A stretch of DNA of 64,000 nucleotides from Zarea fungicola (taxonomy: Eukaryota; Ascomycota; Sordariomycetes; Hypocreales; Cordycipitaceae). Within the stretch, counting starts at the first letter, position 1, and the number at the start of each line of letters is the position of its first letter. Of this stretch, positions 1 through 11,248 are shown piece by piece. The stretch covers positions 50,387 through 114,386 of the forward strand of contig FWCC01000457.1 of NCBI GenBank assembly GCA_900169235.1, in the 5' to 3' direction. The translations under genes were made by a program, and so were the position numbers. The notes under the pieces are model-generated. The model saw only the letters and a program-made list of their open reading frames with translations. It did not search any database and was not told where the DNA came from.

Positions 1-398
1 CGCTCGCCGAGGCGCAGAGTGCCGTCGTGGCGCGCATGTGGGCGGGCAGACTGCCCGTGCCCACGGAGATGGAATTGAGTGCATGGGTAGCGAAGCGCGC
101 GGCCGAAACGACACCGGCGCTTCGACATACATTGTCGTACCCACAGGACAGGGACTACATCAACAACTTGCATGCGCTGTGTCAACAGGCGAAAAGGGAT
201 GGTACGCTGGGATTGGAGAATGATGGCGCAGGAAAGACACCACCGTATTGGGATGAGGAAACTAGTTGGGTACGGTCCAACATCTTTCACATCAAGGCTG
301 CGAGCCGTGCACTGGGAGAAAGTCGCAAGGACTGTAGGACGCTTGCGGACCTCGGTTTCGACTACGAGGCGTCAAAAGCCGAAAACGCTATTGCATAG
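1..398 (+). CDS. Flavin-containing monooxygenase (C-terminal end, partial)
   Basis: This is the last exon of a gene that begins left of the window; the reading frame is open from base 3 (L-A-E-A-Q) to the TAG at 396-398, about 131 codons. Seen: the segment ARMWAGRLPVP followed by a 'DRDYINNLHALC' stretch and, near the end, 'DLGFDYE'. This matches the C-terminal part of fungal dimethylaniline/FMO-like monooxygenases, where the same order of an acidic helix, WxGRLxxP, YIN.LH and a final LGFDxE is usual. Family knowledge: these enzymes use FAD and NADPH to oxygenate soft nucleophiles. The FAD- and NADPH-binding motifs lie outside the window, so catalytic competence cannot be judged. It is convergent with the arginyl-tRNA synthetase gene, about 200 bp away. 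The FMO assignment is fairly firm; the substrate is unknown. Confidence 0.75.
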   Translation, partial: LAEAQSAVVARMWAGRLPVPTEMELSAWVAKRAAETTPALRHTLSYPQDRDYINNLHALCQQAKRDGTLGLENDGAGKTPPYWDEETSWVRSNIFHIKAASRALGESRKDCRTLADLGFDYEASKAENAIA

Positions 399-602
399 GG
401 AAAAGTATCGAAATAAACCAGGCAAAACGACCGGCATCACGATAGCAGAATCGCATATAAACTTTTGTCATTATTTTCCTCCTTGTACCTAGATGAATTT
501 ATTCCATGCTTTGCCTGATATTTCCTTTATGCTGGTCATAAGCCTAAATATCTCATTTACATGCTGCAACAGAATAAAAATTAGTAAACATGTCTGTTTT
601 TT

Positions 603-3080
603 TTAAAAAAAAAAATAAGAGAACGAAGGATAATCGTACCGTTCCACAGGAGTAAGACCCAAAAGACTCATGCCGTTGAAAAGAACGACACGGGCAGCAA
701 TGTAGAGGGCCAGACGAGCCTTTAGGACATCGGGCTCGCTGCCGACGATGCGAAGATGTGTGTAGCTGGTGCTGAGAGTGTGCGTCAACTTGAAGAGATA
801 GCTGTACAGACTTTTGTCAGCGTCATAGAACAATTAAAATGTGAAATTCTTTCTTGATTCAACATACGTGAGAATGGTGGTGGGCTCCAGGGTCTTGAGG
901 ACGTTTTGAACCACGTCGGGCCACTGTGCAATAACACGGACCAAGTTGACGGCCATGGGCTCCGTGAGCAGTGAAAGATTGGCGTCGACCATGTCTTCGT
1001 CGCTGAGCCCAGCCTTGCGCTGAATTGAGCACAGACGAGCGTGAGCATATTGGAGGTACTGGTGAAATATTGGTTAGTAGGCAAAACACTGTGAGGGACA
1101 AGTTTGTATAGCAACATACTGGGCCAGTGTCACCCTCGAAGCTCGTCATTCGGGACAGATCAAAGGTATAGTTGTTGATACGCTTTCCGCTCATATCCTG
1201 CACCATGACCGACGAGATTCCAAGCTTGTCGGCAATCTGTTCGGGATCCTCGACCTGCGAGTACTTGTCCTCGTTCTTCTTCATCACATCGTGCATGTGC
1301 TCACCAACATCACGGAGAATGTCGTTCAAGAACTTGACAGTTCCTTTGCGAGTGCTCATTCCAAGAACGAGACCAAAGTTGACGTGCTGGCACTTGTCGG
1401 CAATGTCGTCACGGCCAATCATGCGGACAATCTAATCCAAATGGTTAGAAGGAGAGAACAGTTGAGAATGAAGAAGTGAGTGGGTTTGGCCGAACCTTGA
1501 AAAACTGCTTGACGTGGAGGTCCTGCTCAGAGGCAATGACGTAAATCATCTTGTCAAACTTGTATCGGTTGTAACGGTTGATAAGCTCAGAAATATCACG
1601 AGTAAGGTACCTGTCTGATAGTTAGAGTCGACGTCATTTTCTGCGCATTCGAGTTGTACACAGTTTCACATACAAAGCGGTACCATCCTTTTTGCGGAGA
1701 ATGGCCTTTCCAAGCGTCTTACCCTCCTTTCCAGGAACATGCTTGGTGAAGTCCATCAGAAGAGCACCCCTGTCCTCGTGAGCAAAGCCGAGCTCCTTGA
1801 GCTTGGCAGCAGCCTCCTGCATCTCATCCTCGGAAACCTTGCTCTCGCCAGAGTATTCGTCAAAGTGAATGTTGAGACGAGCATAAGTCTGCTTGTATTT
1901 GACAATGCTGTAGTCACGGAATCGTTTCCAGAGGGCAATGGCCGCCTCGTCCCCATCAGTCATCTTCTTGAAATAGCTACGGGCCTTTTCATCGACACCC
2001 TCGTCGAGGATTTTTTGGGCCTCGGCCTCCTTGCCCTCAGCCTTGAGCTTCTCGGCAAGTTCTTTCTCGTCGGCGACCTCCTTGCTAATCTTGACATAGA
2101 CGGTGAAGAGATGGTTAATGGGGTCCTTGACGAGTTCCTCTTCGGAGCCATATTTTTCAAAACCGAGCGCCAGAACACCGTACTGCTTGCCCCAATCACC
2201 TAGGTAGTTCACAGTGACAACGTCCCAGCCGGCGCTCTTGTAGAGATTGGCGAGGAAACCGCCAATGATGGTGCTTCGCAAATGGCCAGCGTGGAAAGGC
2301 TTGGCGATGTTGGGACTCGAGAACTCGAGGACGAGCCTTTGCCTGCCCTTGGAGGGGTCATTTTGGTCGCGGAGACCGTTGGCGGGGTTGGAGCCAAAGT
2401 CACTCTTGTGGGCAAGGGCCATGGGGATGACGGTCTTGGCTAGGGCATCGGGCTTGAAGAAGAAGGAGATGAATGCGCCGCTGTGGACGGGAGTTTCGAC
2501 GAGAGGAGAGCCGGGCCACTACGGAGAAAAGGGAAAGGGAGGGTCAGTCAGTCAGGTTGAAATTGTGCGCCTCGCGCCAAACGGCGGCGGGCCATGGTAA
2601 CCGGCGTTGACATACCTTGTCCAGCCATTGCTTACCGAGATCATCAGGCTTACCCTTGATACGGAGAGCAGGAATTGCGAGCATCAAATCGCCCTTGTCG
2701 AGGGTAGCAGTCCATTGTAGGACTGGGTAGATGACGCTCTTGTCAACGCCGGTAATATCGCTGAGGATGGCGGTGATGTGTGCTCGGTATATGTCGACGG
2801 GGTTGATGTCGGGGAAGCAGTTGGGCAGCTTGTCAATGACTGGCAGGTGCTGGAATTGCCTGGCCAGGTTGTCAAACGAAGCGTCGGCCGCCATGGTCAA
2901 GGCTTGTGGTAGTGGTGGTGCCTGTGGTGGTGGTGTTGGTGATGTGTGTAGGTTGCGATGGCGGGGGTCGAAACTAGCGATTCGAGGAGGGGCAGCGACA
3001 AAACGCAAAGAAGATGGAGCAGCCGGTGCTCGACGAAGCGAAGAAGAGAAGAGAGAAGATGGAAGAGCGAAAGCTTTCAT
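603..3080 (-). CDS. Arginyl-tRNA synthetase, class I (cytosolic/mitochondrial)
   Basis: This enzyme charges tRNA-Arg with arginine using ATP. Six exons fit: 3080-2616, 2518-1674, 1610-1496, 1431-1120, 1058-868 and 801-603. They sum to 2127 nt (708 aa), with GT-AG borders throughout (GTATG at four of five donors). Seen: an N-terminal ArgRS additional domain (about 75-175), the class I HIGH motif as HAGH (about 231-234) and the KMSKS-like loop as MSTRKG (about 500-505). The anticodon-binding DALR domain then runs to 'LLGLTPVER' near the C terminus. The first 62 residues are rich in Arg, Ser, Pro and Ala with few acidic residues, like a mitochondrial presequence. A second Met (63, base 2894) begins the normal cytosolic N terminus, so dual targeting from two starts is likely (inference). 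The last codons run into a T-rich tract, so the final few residues are uncertain. Confidence 0.95.
2892..2894 (-). other. Internal in-frame ATG, probable cytosolic start of ArgRS
   Basis: Met63 of the long ArgRS frame opens the sequence MAADASFDNLA, where cytosolic ArgRS proteins normally begin. The preceding 62 residues look like a mitochondrial presequence. Leaky scanning or two transcription starts would give both isoforms (inference). Confidence 0.6.
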
Positions 3081-4115
3081 AAAACCCGAATCAAACGGTC
3101 TCGAGGCGTGTGAGCTGCGTTATTATGGAATAAAAAGAGAAAGCGATTGCGAAACAAAGAAAACTGATTATCACTGTGCTTATTTAGTAAGTGGGATGTG
3201 ACTATTTTTTTTTTCGTCGTTCCCGTTGCGGAGACGCTCAGGCGACCAGTCGCAATGAGCCAGAGTATGTTGGTGACTCAATCAGGGTCAAATCGGGGCT
3301 TAAGCTTGTTCGTGGTTGACGATGGAGACTCCCGTCGCCGGCGTCAAAGCTGAATGTGGCAATTCAGAGATGGAGATGATGCTTGGCAAGGTTCCTGATG
3401 ATGACTTTATATATGACTCAAAGGCGGGCGTAGCCAGATGGATGGCGGCTGTATTGTGCAATTGTACAACATATCCTGCCCCCCTGGCTCATGAATAAAG
3501 TATGTCACGATGTCGTGCGTTGCTGGGTGCCCGCCTATCCAGGCATATACAGATTTTGAATCCCCACTGTAATTCCAGAATATTGGTACTGCAAGTACCA
3601 GTAGGTACTCCCTAGCGGAAGCCGCCGTTGGCAGGTAAGTCTGGCACTTGAATCAGCGCCAAGCAGCACCAAACTAGGTACTACTACAGTGGGCTGTACC
3701 TGTCGGTCCAGGCGGCCTGGGATCGTCGGCAGACATCGGTTTTAGTTGGAGGCGCATCAACTGTTTACCAGTATGTACCATATCCAATCCAACATTGATA
3801 CTTGTCCCAGACCTAGTCAGTCGCCCTGACAATGCGAATGGCTTAAAATAAATGCTCTTGCCTAAAATGCGTCCAATGGAAGCGGTTGAATCCCATGACC
3901 GCAGCATGGAGGCCCCCAGAGGTCCAACTTGGTTAGTGCTACCGCCCCCGGATGTCCAGACCGAGCCCCGTTGCTCCCTGATTTTAATTGCGTCGCTACC
4001 GAGGCTCTCTACTCTCGTGCTCAGCTATGAATAATAAACGCAACCAGCTACATATTTCATCCATTCGTTAGCTAGCATCAATCTTGATTCTGTTTCGGTG
4101 CTGCTATCCTACAAC
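3081..4115. other. Intergenic, divergent promoter region (ArgRS / amidase)
   Basis: No supported gene. The region lies between two divergent starts. Around 3585-3785 it carries several short direct and inverted GGTAC/GTACC words, for example near 3591, 3676 and 3695. Short open frames here match no family I recognise. Confidence 0.6.
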
Positions 4116-6228
4116 ATGCCTTCTCAAAAACTTTCGCCACCGGCCTCCTTCATCTCCTACCCAGAGCCAGTAGAGGTCACCGGGCCAAAGTATGAACCGC
4201 GCCAGGATGCGAATCCCGTCCTCTCAGGGCTGCCGCTTGCAATCGGCGCCAGTATGTATGTCTTATCCAATGATACTCGCCATGTCTATTCAATATCTAC
4301 CGCCTTCGACTAACCTGTCCACGCTGAAGCTTAACAAATTCCTCCATGTTGTCCAAGCTATTCTACAACAATGCAGGCATGCACAAAATTAAGGACTTAC
4401 CCGTTCTCGACGATGTCCCATACACCTTTCATGTTAGCATGCCAGATATTCTTTGATCTTTTTTTTTTTTTTTTCTTTTCTTTTCTTTGGGCCAACGATA
4501 CAAGGACTGACTCTAGCCTTCTTTTACCTGCAGCCTCTTGTGATTCCTACAGGGCCGAATAGCCCAATGGTTGAACTTGGCCCAGCTCAGCTCAACCCCA
4601 GGAACAGGGGTCAAACTCACCATTACACCGCTAGCGATTACCATGCCATGTACAAGTCGGGCCAAGTGACGCCTCTTCAAGTCACCGAGGCCCTCCTTTC
4701 TCTCACTAGCAAATACTCAGAACAGTCAACCATCTACCAAGATGCCTGGGCCGATTCCCATGGTGCAGACCACCTTGCTCTCGAAGCGGCCAGGGAGTCC
4801 ACCGAACGATATACTACTGGGAAATCCCTTGGCATCCTCGATGGTGTTCCAGTTGGCATCAAGGATGATCTCGCAGTCAAGGGCTACATTAGTCATGACG
4901 GAATGGCATACAGGAAAGATGTTCCCTATTTCAAACCCGCCGAGGAAAGTGTGTGGCCTGCGAGAGCCCTGCAGCAGGCCGGTGCCATTATCATCGGCAA
5001 GAATAGAATGCATGAGATTGGCTCAGGTAAGAAGACTCTTTCGGGCATCTTTCATCATGCTGATACTAACAATGAGTGCCAGATACCAATGGACTGAACG
5101 TAAGCATGCCAACGACAGAGGCAGTCAACTTTCATCCCCGAATACGAAATCACTGCTAATCATGAAAAGATATAGCCTCTCCAAGGGACACCTACAAACC
5201 ATCTCAACAACCAGTACTACCCTGGTGGCTCGTCGTCCGGTGCTGGCTCATCTCTTGGTGTCGGCATCGTTCCCATTTGCGTTGGTACCGATGCAGGCGG
5301 CAGCGTGCGCTTCCCTGCCGTCTACAACGGTGTGTACGGGCTCAAGGTCACCCACCACCGCACTCTGGAGATGAGCAGCACCATGTGCGTGGCCGGGCCC
5401 ATGGCGGCCAATGTAGCGGACCTCATCATTGCTTTCCGCACCATCTCGCAGCCAGATCCCAGCACGTCGACTCAAAGCAAATTTGCCGTCTCACAGCCTC
5501 CTGTGCCTGGCAGCAAAAAGTACATCGGTATCGATCGTGCTTGGTGGTCAGCGTCAGACCCCCGCGTCCTCGCCGCCTGCAATACAGCTGTCGAGCATTT
5601 CAAGGCGCAGGGCTATGAGATCGTCGACATTACCATTCCCTATATTGACGAGGCCCAGACTGCACATGGCGGCATCACCGTGGCGGAGATGACAGAGACG
5701 GCTCGCCGGCTCGGCACCAGCTCTGTTCACTGGACGAAGCTCATCGGCCCCGTCAACAGGGTTGTCACCGCCCTGGGCCTGGCGACCAGCTCGGCGGATC
5801 TTCTCAAGTTCAACTCTCTGCGCACTCTCATCATGCGCCACGTTGCGTGGCTGTTCCAGAAATATCCCGGCCTGCTCATCCTGACGCCGACAACCCCCAT
5901 CATTGGCTGGCCGAAGAAGCCTGGGTATGCCAAGTATGGTGTCACTGACGGCGACCTGACCTTTCGCAGCATGCTCTACGTATTTTTGGCCAACATGGCT
6001 GGTCTCCCAGCTGTTACGGCACCCATTGGATACGTTGACCCTGACCAGGGCGAAGGCAAAGTGTGCGTGAGCATGATGGCCACTGGCGAATGGGGCGCAG
6101 AGGAATCCCTCCTGTCCTGGGCAGCAGAGGCAGAGACGTATCTGCATGAAGTGTACACGGGAGGCCGCAGGAAGCCCGAGACGTGGGTTGATGTTTTGGA
6201 GCTGGCCAAAAAGCTAGGCAAAGATTAG
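4116..6228 (+). CDS. Amidase signature (AS) family hydrolase
   Basis: This is a predicted amide or carbamoyl hydrolase of the AS family (fatty-acid amide hydrolase/indoleacetamide hydrolase type). Five exons fit: 4116-4255, 4330-4432, 4534-5026, 5083-5099 and 5176-6228. They sum to 1806 nt (601 aa), normal for fungal members. Seen: the catalytic Lys in GVPVGIKDD (about K191), the cis-Ser in PGGSSSGAG (about S270) and the nucleophile Ser in GTDAGGSVRFPA (about S294). The 24-residue spacing between the two serines equals the FAAH spacing I recall. The Ser-Ser-Lys triad is therefore complete. There is no signal peptide at the start (MPSQKLSPPASF). The fourth exon is only 17 nt. The start at 4116 is the only ATG ahead of the conserved N-terminal region. 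The substrate cannot be told from sequence, and no neighbouring gene suggests a pathway. Confidence 0.92.
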
Positions 6229-6430
6229 ACGAGGTTCATCAAGGACCGGCATACGTGTGCAATTTTTAAACCACTGGCTATCCGCGTTGTTTAGTTTTCA
6301 TTTGTGTAGGTCTTCTAGTTTGGGGATATGCTTTTTTTTTCTTCGTAAGAATTCAAATTTATTTTGTATCTTATTCTGAGAACAAAATAAATACAGCACC
6401 TCTAGTAATATTCAACTTAAAAAGAGTTGT

Positions 6431-7423
6431 TTATTTGAGAAACTTGGAGGCCATGTTGGCAAGACCGCCAAGACCACCGCCGCTCTGCTCCATCTGGTTC
6501 TTGAAGTATAGTTTCATGGCAACCTCGCCAGCCTTTTGCATGACAGACTGCTTGTCAGCACCGTTGGCGACACTGCCCTCAGAGGCCTTGTTGTCGAAGA
6601 GCTACAACGATTTTTTCAAATTATCAAGATTAGCCTTTTTGTTAGGGGAGGGTTCGTGAATAGTAGAATCGTATTTTGGTTTTGGCATACCTTGCTGGCC
6701 TCAGCCATGGCGAGGCTGAGGAAATCCTGCTTGCCGCCGCTCTCCTGCTGCTGGCCCCCCGAGGTGAACTTCTTGAGGGCCTGCATGGCAGCGGCAGTGC
6801 CCATGGCGTTGACGCTGGTGTTGTTGTCGCCCTTGTTGTAGACTTGGTCGTGGTGCTCAGCGGCCGCTACATTTAAGATGTAGAAAGCAATTAGCCTCTC
6901 TGTCGCTCTCTCTGTCTCTCACTGCCGTTTCTTCTTCTATATCAAACCAATTTTTTTTTTTTGAAAATTTAATATCCCATCAACATGTTGCATTCACGTA
7001 CCCTGCTCGTCAATGTCGCCCTGTTTCAGCTCATGTTCCTTGTTGTTGATGGAGTTTAGGACGCTGGAGAAGAGGTCGCCGCCGGATTGGTTGTTGTTAT
7101 TATTGTTGTTGCTCCCGTTATTGTTCTCGTTGTTGTTGTTGTTGTTGTTGTTGTTACCACCGGCGTCTAAAAGATGGATACATCAGCCAATATTTCATTG
7201 CAATCATTGCCAATGCAGTTTTTGGTCGTCGTCGCGTGCCGGCAATGCAGGCGGGGGTAGCTCCGTGTCCCTGTCAGGTAAGCTTTCGGGTAGCGGACGG
7301 CCGCTAATAAAAGCGAAGAGCCGCGGGGAGCCCAATGAGGGGTACCTGGACGTATATTGGCGAGTTGCTCTGCGACTTACTCTCGGCCAGAAACTTTTTG
7401 CCTGCGTTGATGAAGGAATCCAT
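6431..7423 (-). CDS. Small Asn-rich DUF7721/beta-flanking type protein
   Basis: Four exons fit: 7423-7381, 7166-7002, 6866-6691 and 6601-6431. They sum to 555 nt (184 aa) with GT-AG borders. Seen: a short N terminus (MDSFINAGKKFLAE), then an Asn-rich tract of roughly 20 residues encoded by AAC/AAT repeats. Then comes 'DLFSSVLNSINNKE', an Ala-rich helical segment with AAAEHHDQVY, and a conserved-looking C-terminal half (MQALKKFTSG, FLSLAMAEASKLFDNK, a Gly/Leu-rich GGGLGGLAN and the end ASKFLK). The order of helices and the glycine-rich end resemble fungal proteins annotated as beta-flanking protein or DUF7721; that family has no firm biochemical function. No signal peptide or membrane segment is visible, so a cytosolic location is likely. 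The family name is recalled, not searched. Confidence 0.72.
7089..7155. repeat. GTT/ATT trinucleotide microsatellite, coding for poly-Asn
   Basis: An imperfect GTT/ATT run lies inside exon 2 of the 6431-7423 gene. On the minus strand it reads AAC/AAT and encodes the Asn tract. A tract like this is prone to length change between strains. Confidence 0.85.
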
Positions 7424-8637
7424 TGCTACTAATTGTGATGGAAGTGATTTGTAAGAAAAAGATAAGGAGAAAGAGAGAAAAGAAGAAATGCTACAATCAC
7501 GTTCAAATGTAAAAAGTAAGAATGGAGTCCCGTAGAATGAAAAGAGGGGAGGGAGATGAGGGGCAAAGCTTTGAATGGAATATGACGAGGTGATGTCTCC
7601 CTTGGCTACTGGTCCATCACATCACCTGTCTAGCTAACTATTCCCTGAGCTGCTGAAATAGGAGCCAATTGCCACGTTAGCTTGGCGGGACTAGTTAGTT
7701 ATAGCGAGTAATTTATTTATTAGGTAGTTAGCTACAGACTGGGAAAAGCAAACAAGCTGCCCATTGTGGCGCGGCGGCATGGTTATCGGGTCGTGCCACT
7801 GCTTGATACACTGCCCCTCTGACAGTCCAATAAACAGTGGACAATGGAGTCGACGGTCTCCTCCAGAGAGGGCCGTGGGGTCTTGAGGATGGTGGTGAGG
7901 GCCGAATAATGGCGAATGGAGTGGAAGAGCGACATACAAGGGATCCTTGCTGCAGATTGATGTCGGCAAGCTGTGGGTTGTGGCAGAGACGAGCAAGGTT
8001 GCCTGTAACAAAGTATTGTAGATCAGCTAAGGGTGCACGATTATAACAATTAACTATTAATAACCTAGTTGTATGCCTATCAAGCTATAGCCGTTCTAAC
8101 AGCGACTCGCTCCAGGTGACTGGGGGGTAATTACATGGACAGCACGATTCAGAGGGCGAATCATTAAAGATCCAACAACCATGACGGTCATTTGAATTGA
8201 TTAATGAAAGCTATTTTAGCACCAAACCATGGGTGTGGCTTAGGTAAGGCTGTAATGCAGCCTGATAATTGTACGACTGCCGCTCTGTCCTGAAACATTA
8301 AATTATGACCTTGAGATGCTTCAGCAAAGGGTATGCGCCGCATTATGAATTCTAATTACTGCTCTATACTGACGATACGAAAACAACTGGCTTTTTTTCT
8401 TCAATTTTCTTCAATTTGTTTTTCCATTTTTGAAGCGTTGTAGATGATTCACCAAGAGTCATGACACACGGCGTTGAACTTCGACCGTCCGACCGTCCGT
8501 CGCCCGAAACCCCGATTCAGCCTTGGAAAGTCGTCCAGGAACCCCAATAGACTCCGACACATGCTCACGTATACATCATCAACATTTGAATAATCAATCC
8601 CTCAAGATCGTATCAACGCGCTAATTTGATACAAACC
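7424..8637. other. Intergenic, divergent promoter region
   Basis: About 1.2 kb between the divergent DUF7721-type gene and the Zn2Cys6 factor gene. No supported coding sequence; the small open frames near 7691-8046 lie on opposite strands over each other and show no family features. Confidence 0.55.
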
Positions 8638-11248
8638 ATGGCTACAGACGCAGAAAGGGAAAAGGCTGCCAGACGGCGGAGAGAAAAGGCGCAGCTGTCG
8701 TGCAACCTGTGTCGCAAGAGAAAGCAAGTCTCCATACAAACATGTGCAATTCGTTACACGGGACACTAACAGCTGTTCCTTTTTCCCTCTGTTTTCGCCA
8801 CACTATAGACTGAGATGTAATCGAATCCAACCGTGCTGGAACTGCTCCTCTCGCGGCCTAGGTTCATCATGCGCCTTTCCCGAAAACAGCAATGTGCCTG
8901 CCGCGCCGTCCGCGCCGTCCGCGCCGACTGGCGCATCCAAAGCGGCGAGCTTCCAAGACCGTATCAATCACCTGGAAAGCCTCGTCGTCCAGCTTCTCAA
9001 ACAAGACCAGCCGACCGATAATGCGCCACATCTATGCTCCAAGTGCTCCGAACCGCTCAACCAGATGGCCCAGTCCTCATCCCCGCCAGAGGTTGTTGTC
9101 ACGACCACTGCTGCTACCGCTACCGTAAAATCTCCTCGCTCGGTATCTCATGTGCTCGACGTTGGCAAGCTACAGATTGATAGTGCCAGGAGTGCATACG
9201 TCAGTAGCCCGCACTGGAGTGCCGTGCTTAATGGCCTCTCCGAGCTTAGAAGTCTCTGGCCGACGGCCGAAGACGGGGATTATGACGGCGACGAGTTCTT
9301 CCCCGGCGATCAGACCAATAATCAGTACTACAAGGCTGAGCCCAGTGACAGTGAATCGCCCATGTCGCTACCCTCGGAAGCGCCGCCCGATCGCAGGCGC
9401 TTTCAGCTGCTCTTTGGCGGACATAGGCTAATGACGCTGGACGAGATCCTCCAAGCCTTGCCGCCACGCGCTGATGTCAATCGCCTAGTGCTGCTGTACT
9501 TCAATAATAGTATGCTACCATGTATGAAATTCTTCCCATTCTTATTTACGTCGAACCTAGTTATACTGACAGCAGTCTCTGTTGCTGCAGTTGTTCTCAT
9601 CCATGCCGGTAGTTTTTTGGCGCAGGTAAGATGATTATGCCCGTTGCCCGTGCCTGCTTAAGATATCTACGCTGCATAGTTAGTTACTCACATTGCAACG
9701 AAACCACAGTACGAAAAGTTTTGGAAATCACCACATGAGACGCCCATCCTCTGGATTGCCATGCTATTCGGCATTATAAGCGTCGCCAGCCAGTCGGAAG
9801 CCGCATGGGCTCGCTTTGCACCAGGAGGGCCTCTGCCAACGACGCAACAGGCGCTGCCTCTGCCATCGCCGTTTTTGCTGCTGACGCCACCCTTTGTCAA
9901 TGAGATAGCCGCGTGCCTGATCCTCGGCGAGTACACCAAAGGCGGCGCATATGCCCTTGAGGCCCTCCTTCACTACCAGTTCATTGAGGTCACTAGCTCC
10001 CCTGATCTCCACGCCGATGCTTGGCTGCTGTCCGGGGTCGTCACGCGCCTCGCATTCCGCATGGGCTACCACCGCGACCCGTCACACTTCCCCTCGCTCA
10101 GCCCTTTTGAGGGGGAAGTACGACGTCGCATCTGGGTCATCGTGCACTGCATGGACACAATGATGTCAGCCCAGATGGGACTCCCACGCCTAGTCAAGGC
10201 GTCCTCCTGGGATACGCACCCCCCTCGGAATCTGCTCGACAGCGATTTCGACCGAGACTGCGTCGAACTGCCCGCCGAGCGACCGCACACAGAAAGCACA
10301 CCAGCACTCCATCTGCTTGCCAAGCACAAAATGTTTGTTGTCATTGCCAGAATTACGGATATGAACATGTGTGTCGTCGGCCCAGACAGTCCGCCACGGT
10401 CACTGGTGCGCGAGAAGGAAATGACCAAGGCACTCTTCGACGCACATGACAGCTTGCCGGACAAGTGCAAGTTTTACAGCATGCTAGGTTGCATTGCTGA
10501 AAGTGCTGCTGATATAATGGGTCGAATCAGCAGCAGCGCGCTGTTGCAAAAGGGCCTGATTGCGATTCACTGGCGCCGTCTCATGGCCAGCGACGCACAA
10601 GAAGAGGCGGAACAGCTGCAGCAGCACGGCACCACCGAGGCCGACAGGGCCCATATCCGACAGTCATACATCATGTGCATCCACGCGGCGCTCCGGGTGC
10701 TCAACGTGCAGTCCATTGTCGAGACCGAGTCGCGGCTCGGCGGCGCGCTCTTTCCCCTGCGTGTGCAATCGTCGTCGGTGATAAAGCATGAGTTTCTCAT
10801 GAGCACCGTTGTACTGTGCAGACACATGTACCGTGTCGCGGCGGGTTCGTTTGGCTCGCCGCTGCTACACATAGTCATGGACAGCGGCCGCGATTCTAGT
10901 GGTGGCGGTGGTGGTGGTGGTGGTGGTAGCCGCCCTTTCGCTGGGGACAATGTGCTACCGGAACCACACATCATCGATACGGCGCTGAGACACTCGCACA
11001 TTCTGTGGCAGCGCAGTAGTGTCGTGTCGAACGAGGCCAGGCGCATATCATCTATTCTCGATGCTCTCTTCTCCAAACTCGGCGACGTATCGTCGTCCTC
11101 CATCAAGCCCCCCATTGTAACTTCGTCAACTTTGCCGTTGGACGACGGAACGGATGAGGCTGACATGGTTGACCCAGGACTTGCTCTGCTGGACGAGTTT
11201 GGGCTGCTTCATCACCTACAAGACATGAATAACTATTTCGAAATGTGA
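8638..11248 (+). CDS. Zn(II)2Cys6 transcription factor with fungal-specific TF domain
   Basis: Four exons fit: 8638-8723, 8809-9509, 9591-9625 and 9710-11248 (2361 nt, 786 aa). Seen: an Arg/Lys-rich N terminus, then the binuclear zinc cluster CNLCRKRKLRC...C..C...C (Cys spacing 2-6-5-2-8, about residues 22-52). Next is a short dimerisation helix (RINHLESLVVQLL). The middle-homology/fungal_trans domain follows, with RRIWVIVHCMDTM and HPPRNLLDSDFD as the diagnostic pieces (about 410-460). A run of nine glycines lies at about 10901-10928. The first intron (8724-8808) must use a GC donor (GCAAGT) to keep the zinc finger intact; the nearest GT gives an immediate stop. This is a predicted nuclear DNA-binding regulator. 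The target genes are unknown, and the neighbours do not form a cluster that it would obviously control. Confidence 0.93.
8724..8808 (+). other. GC-AG intron splitting the zinc cluster
   Basis: The 85-nt intron has donor GCAAGT and acceptor ATAG. Splicing here restores K-L-R-C between the second and third cysteines. A GT donor three bases downstream reads into TAA after three codons. Confidence 0.8.

Noticed and set aside
4560..4605. Box-A-like TAGCCCAATGGTTGAAC, possible tRNA
   Set aside because: It lies in the third exon of the amidase and no cloverleaf can be built.
1..6228. Biosynthetic gene cluster (monooxygenase + amidase + Zn2Cys6 factor)
   Set aside because: Housekeeping ArgRS lies between them, there is no backbone synthase, and the genes are otherwise unrelated.
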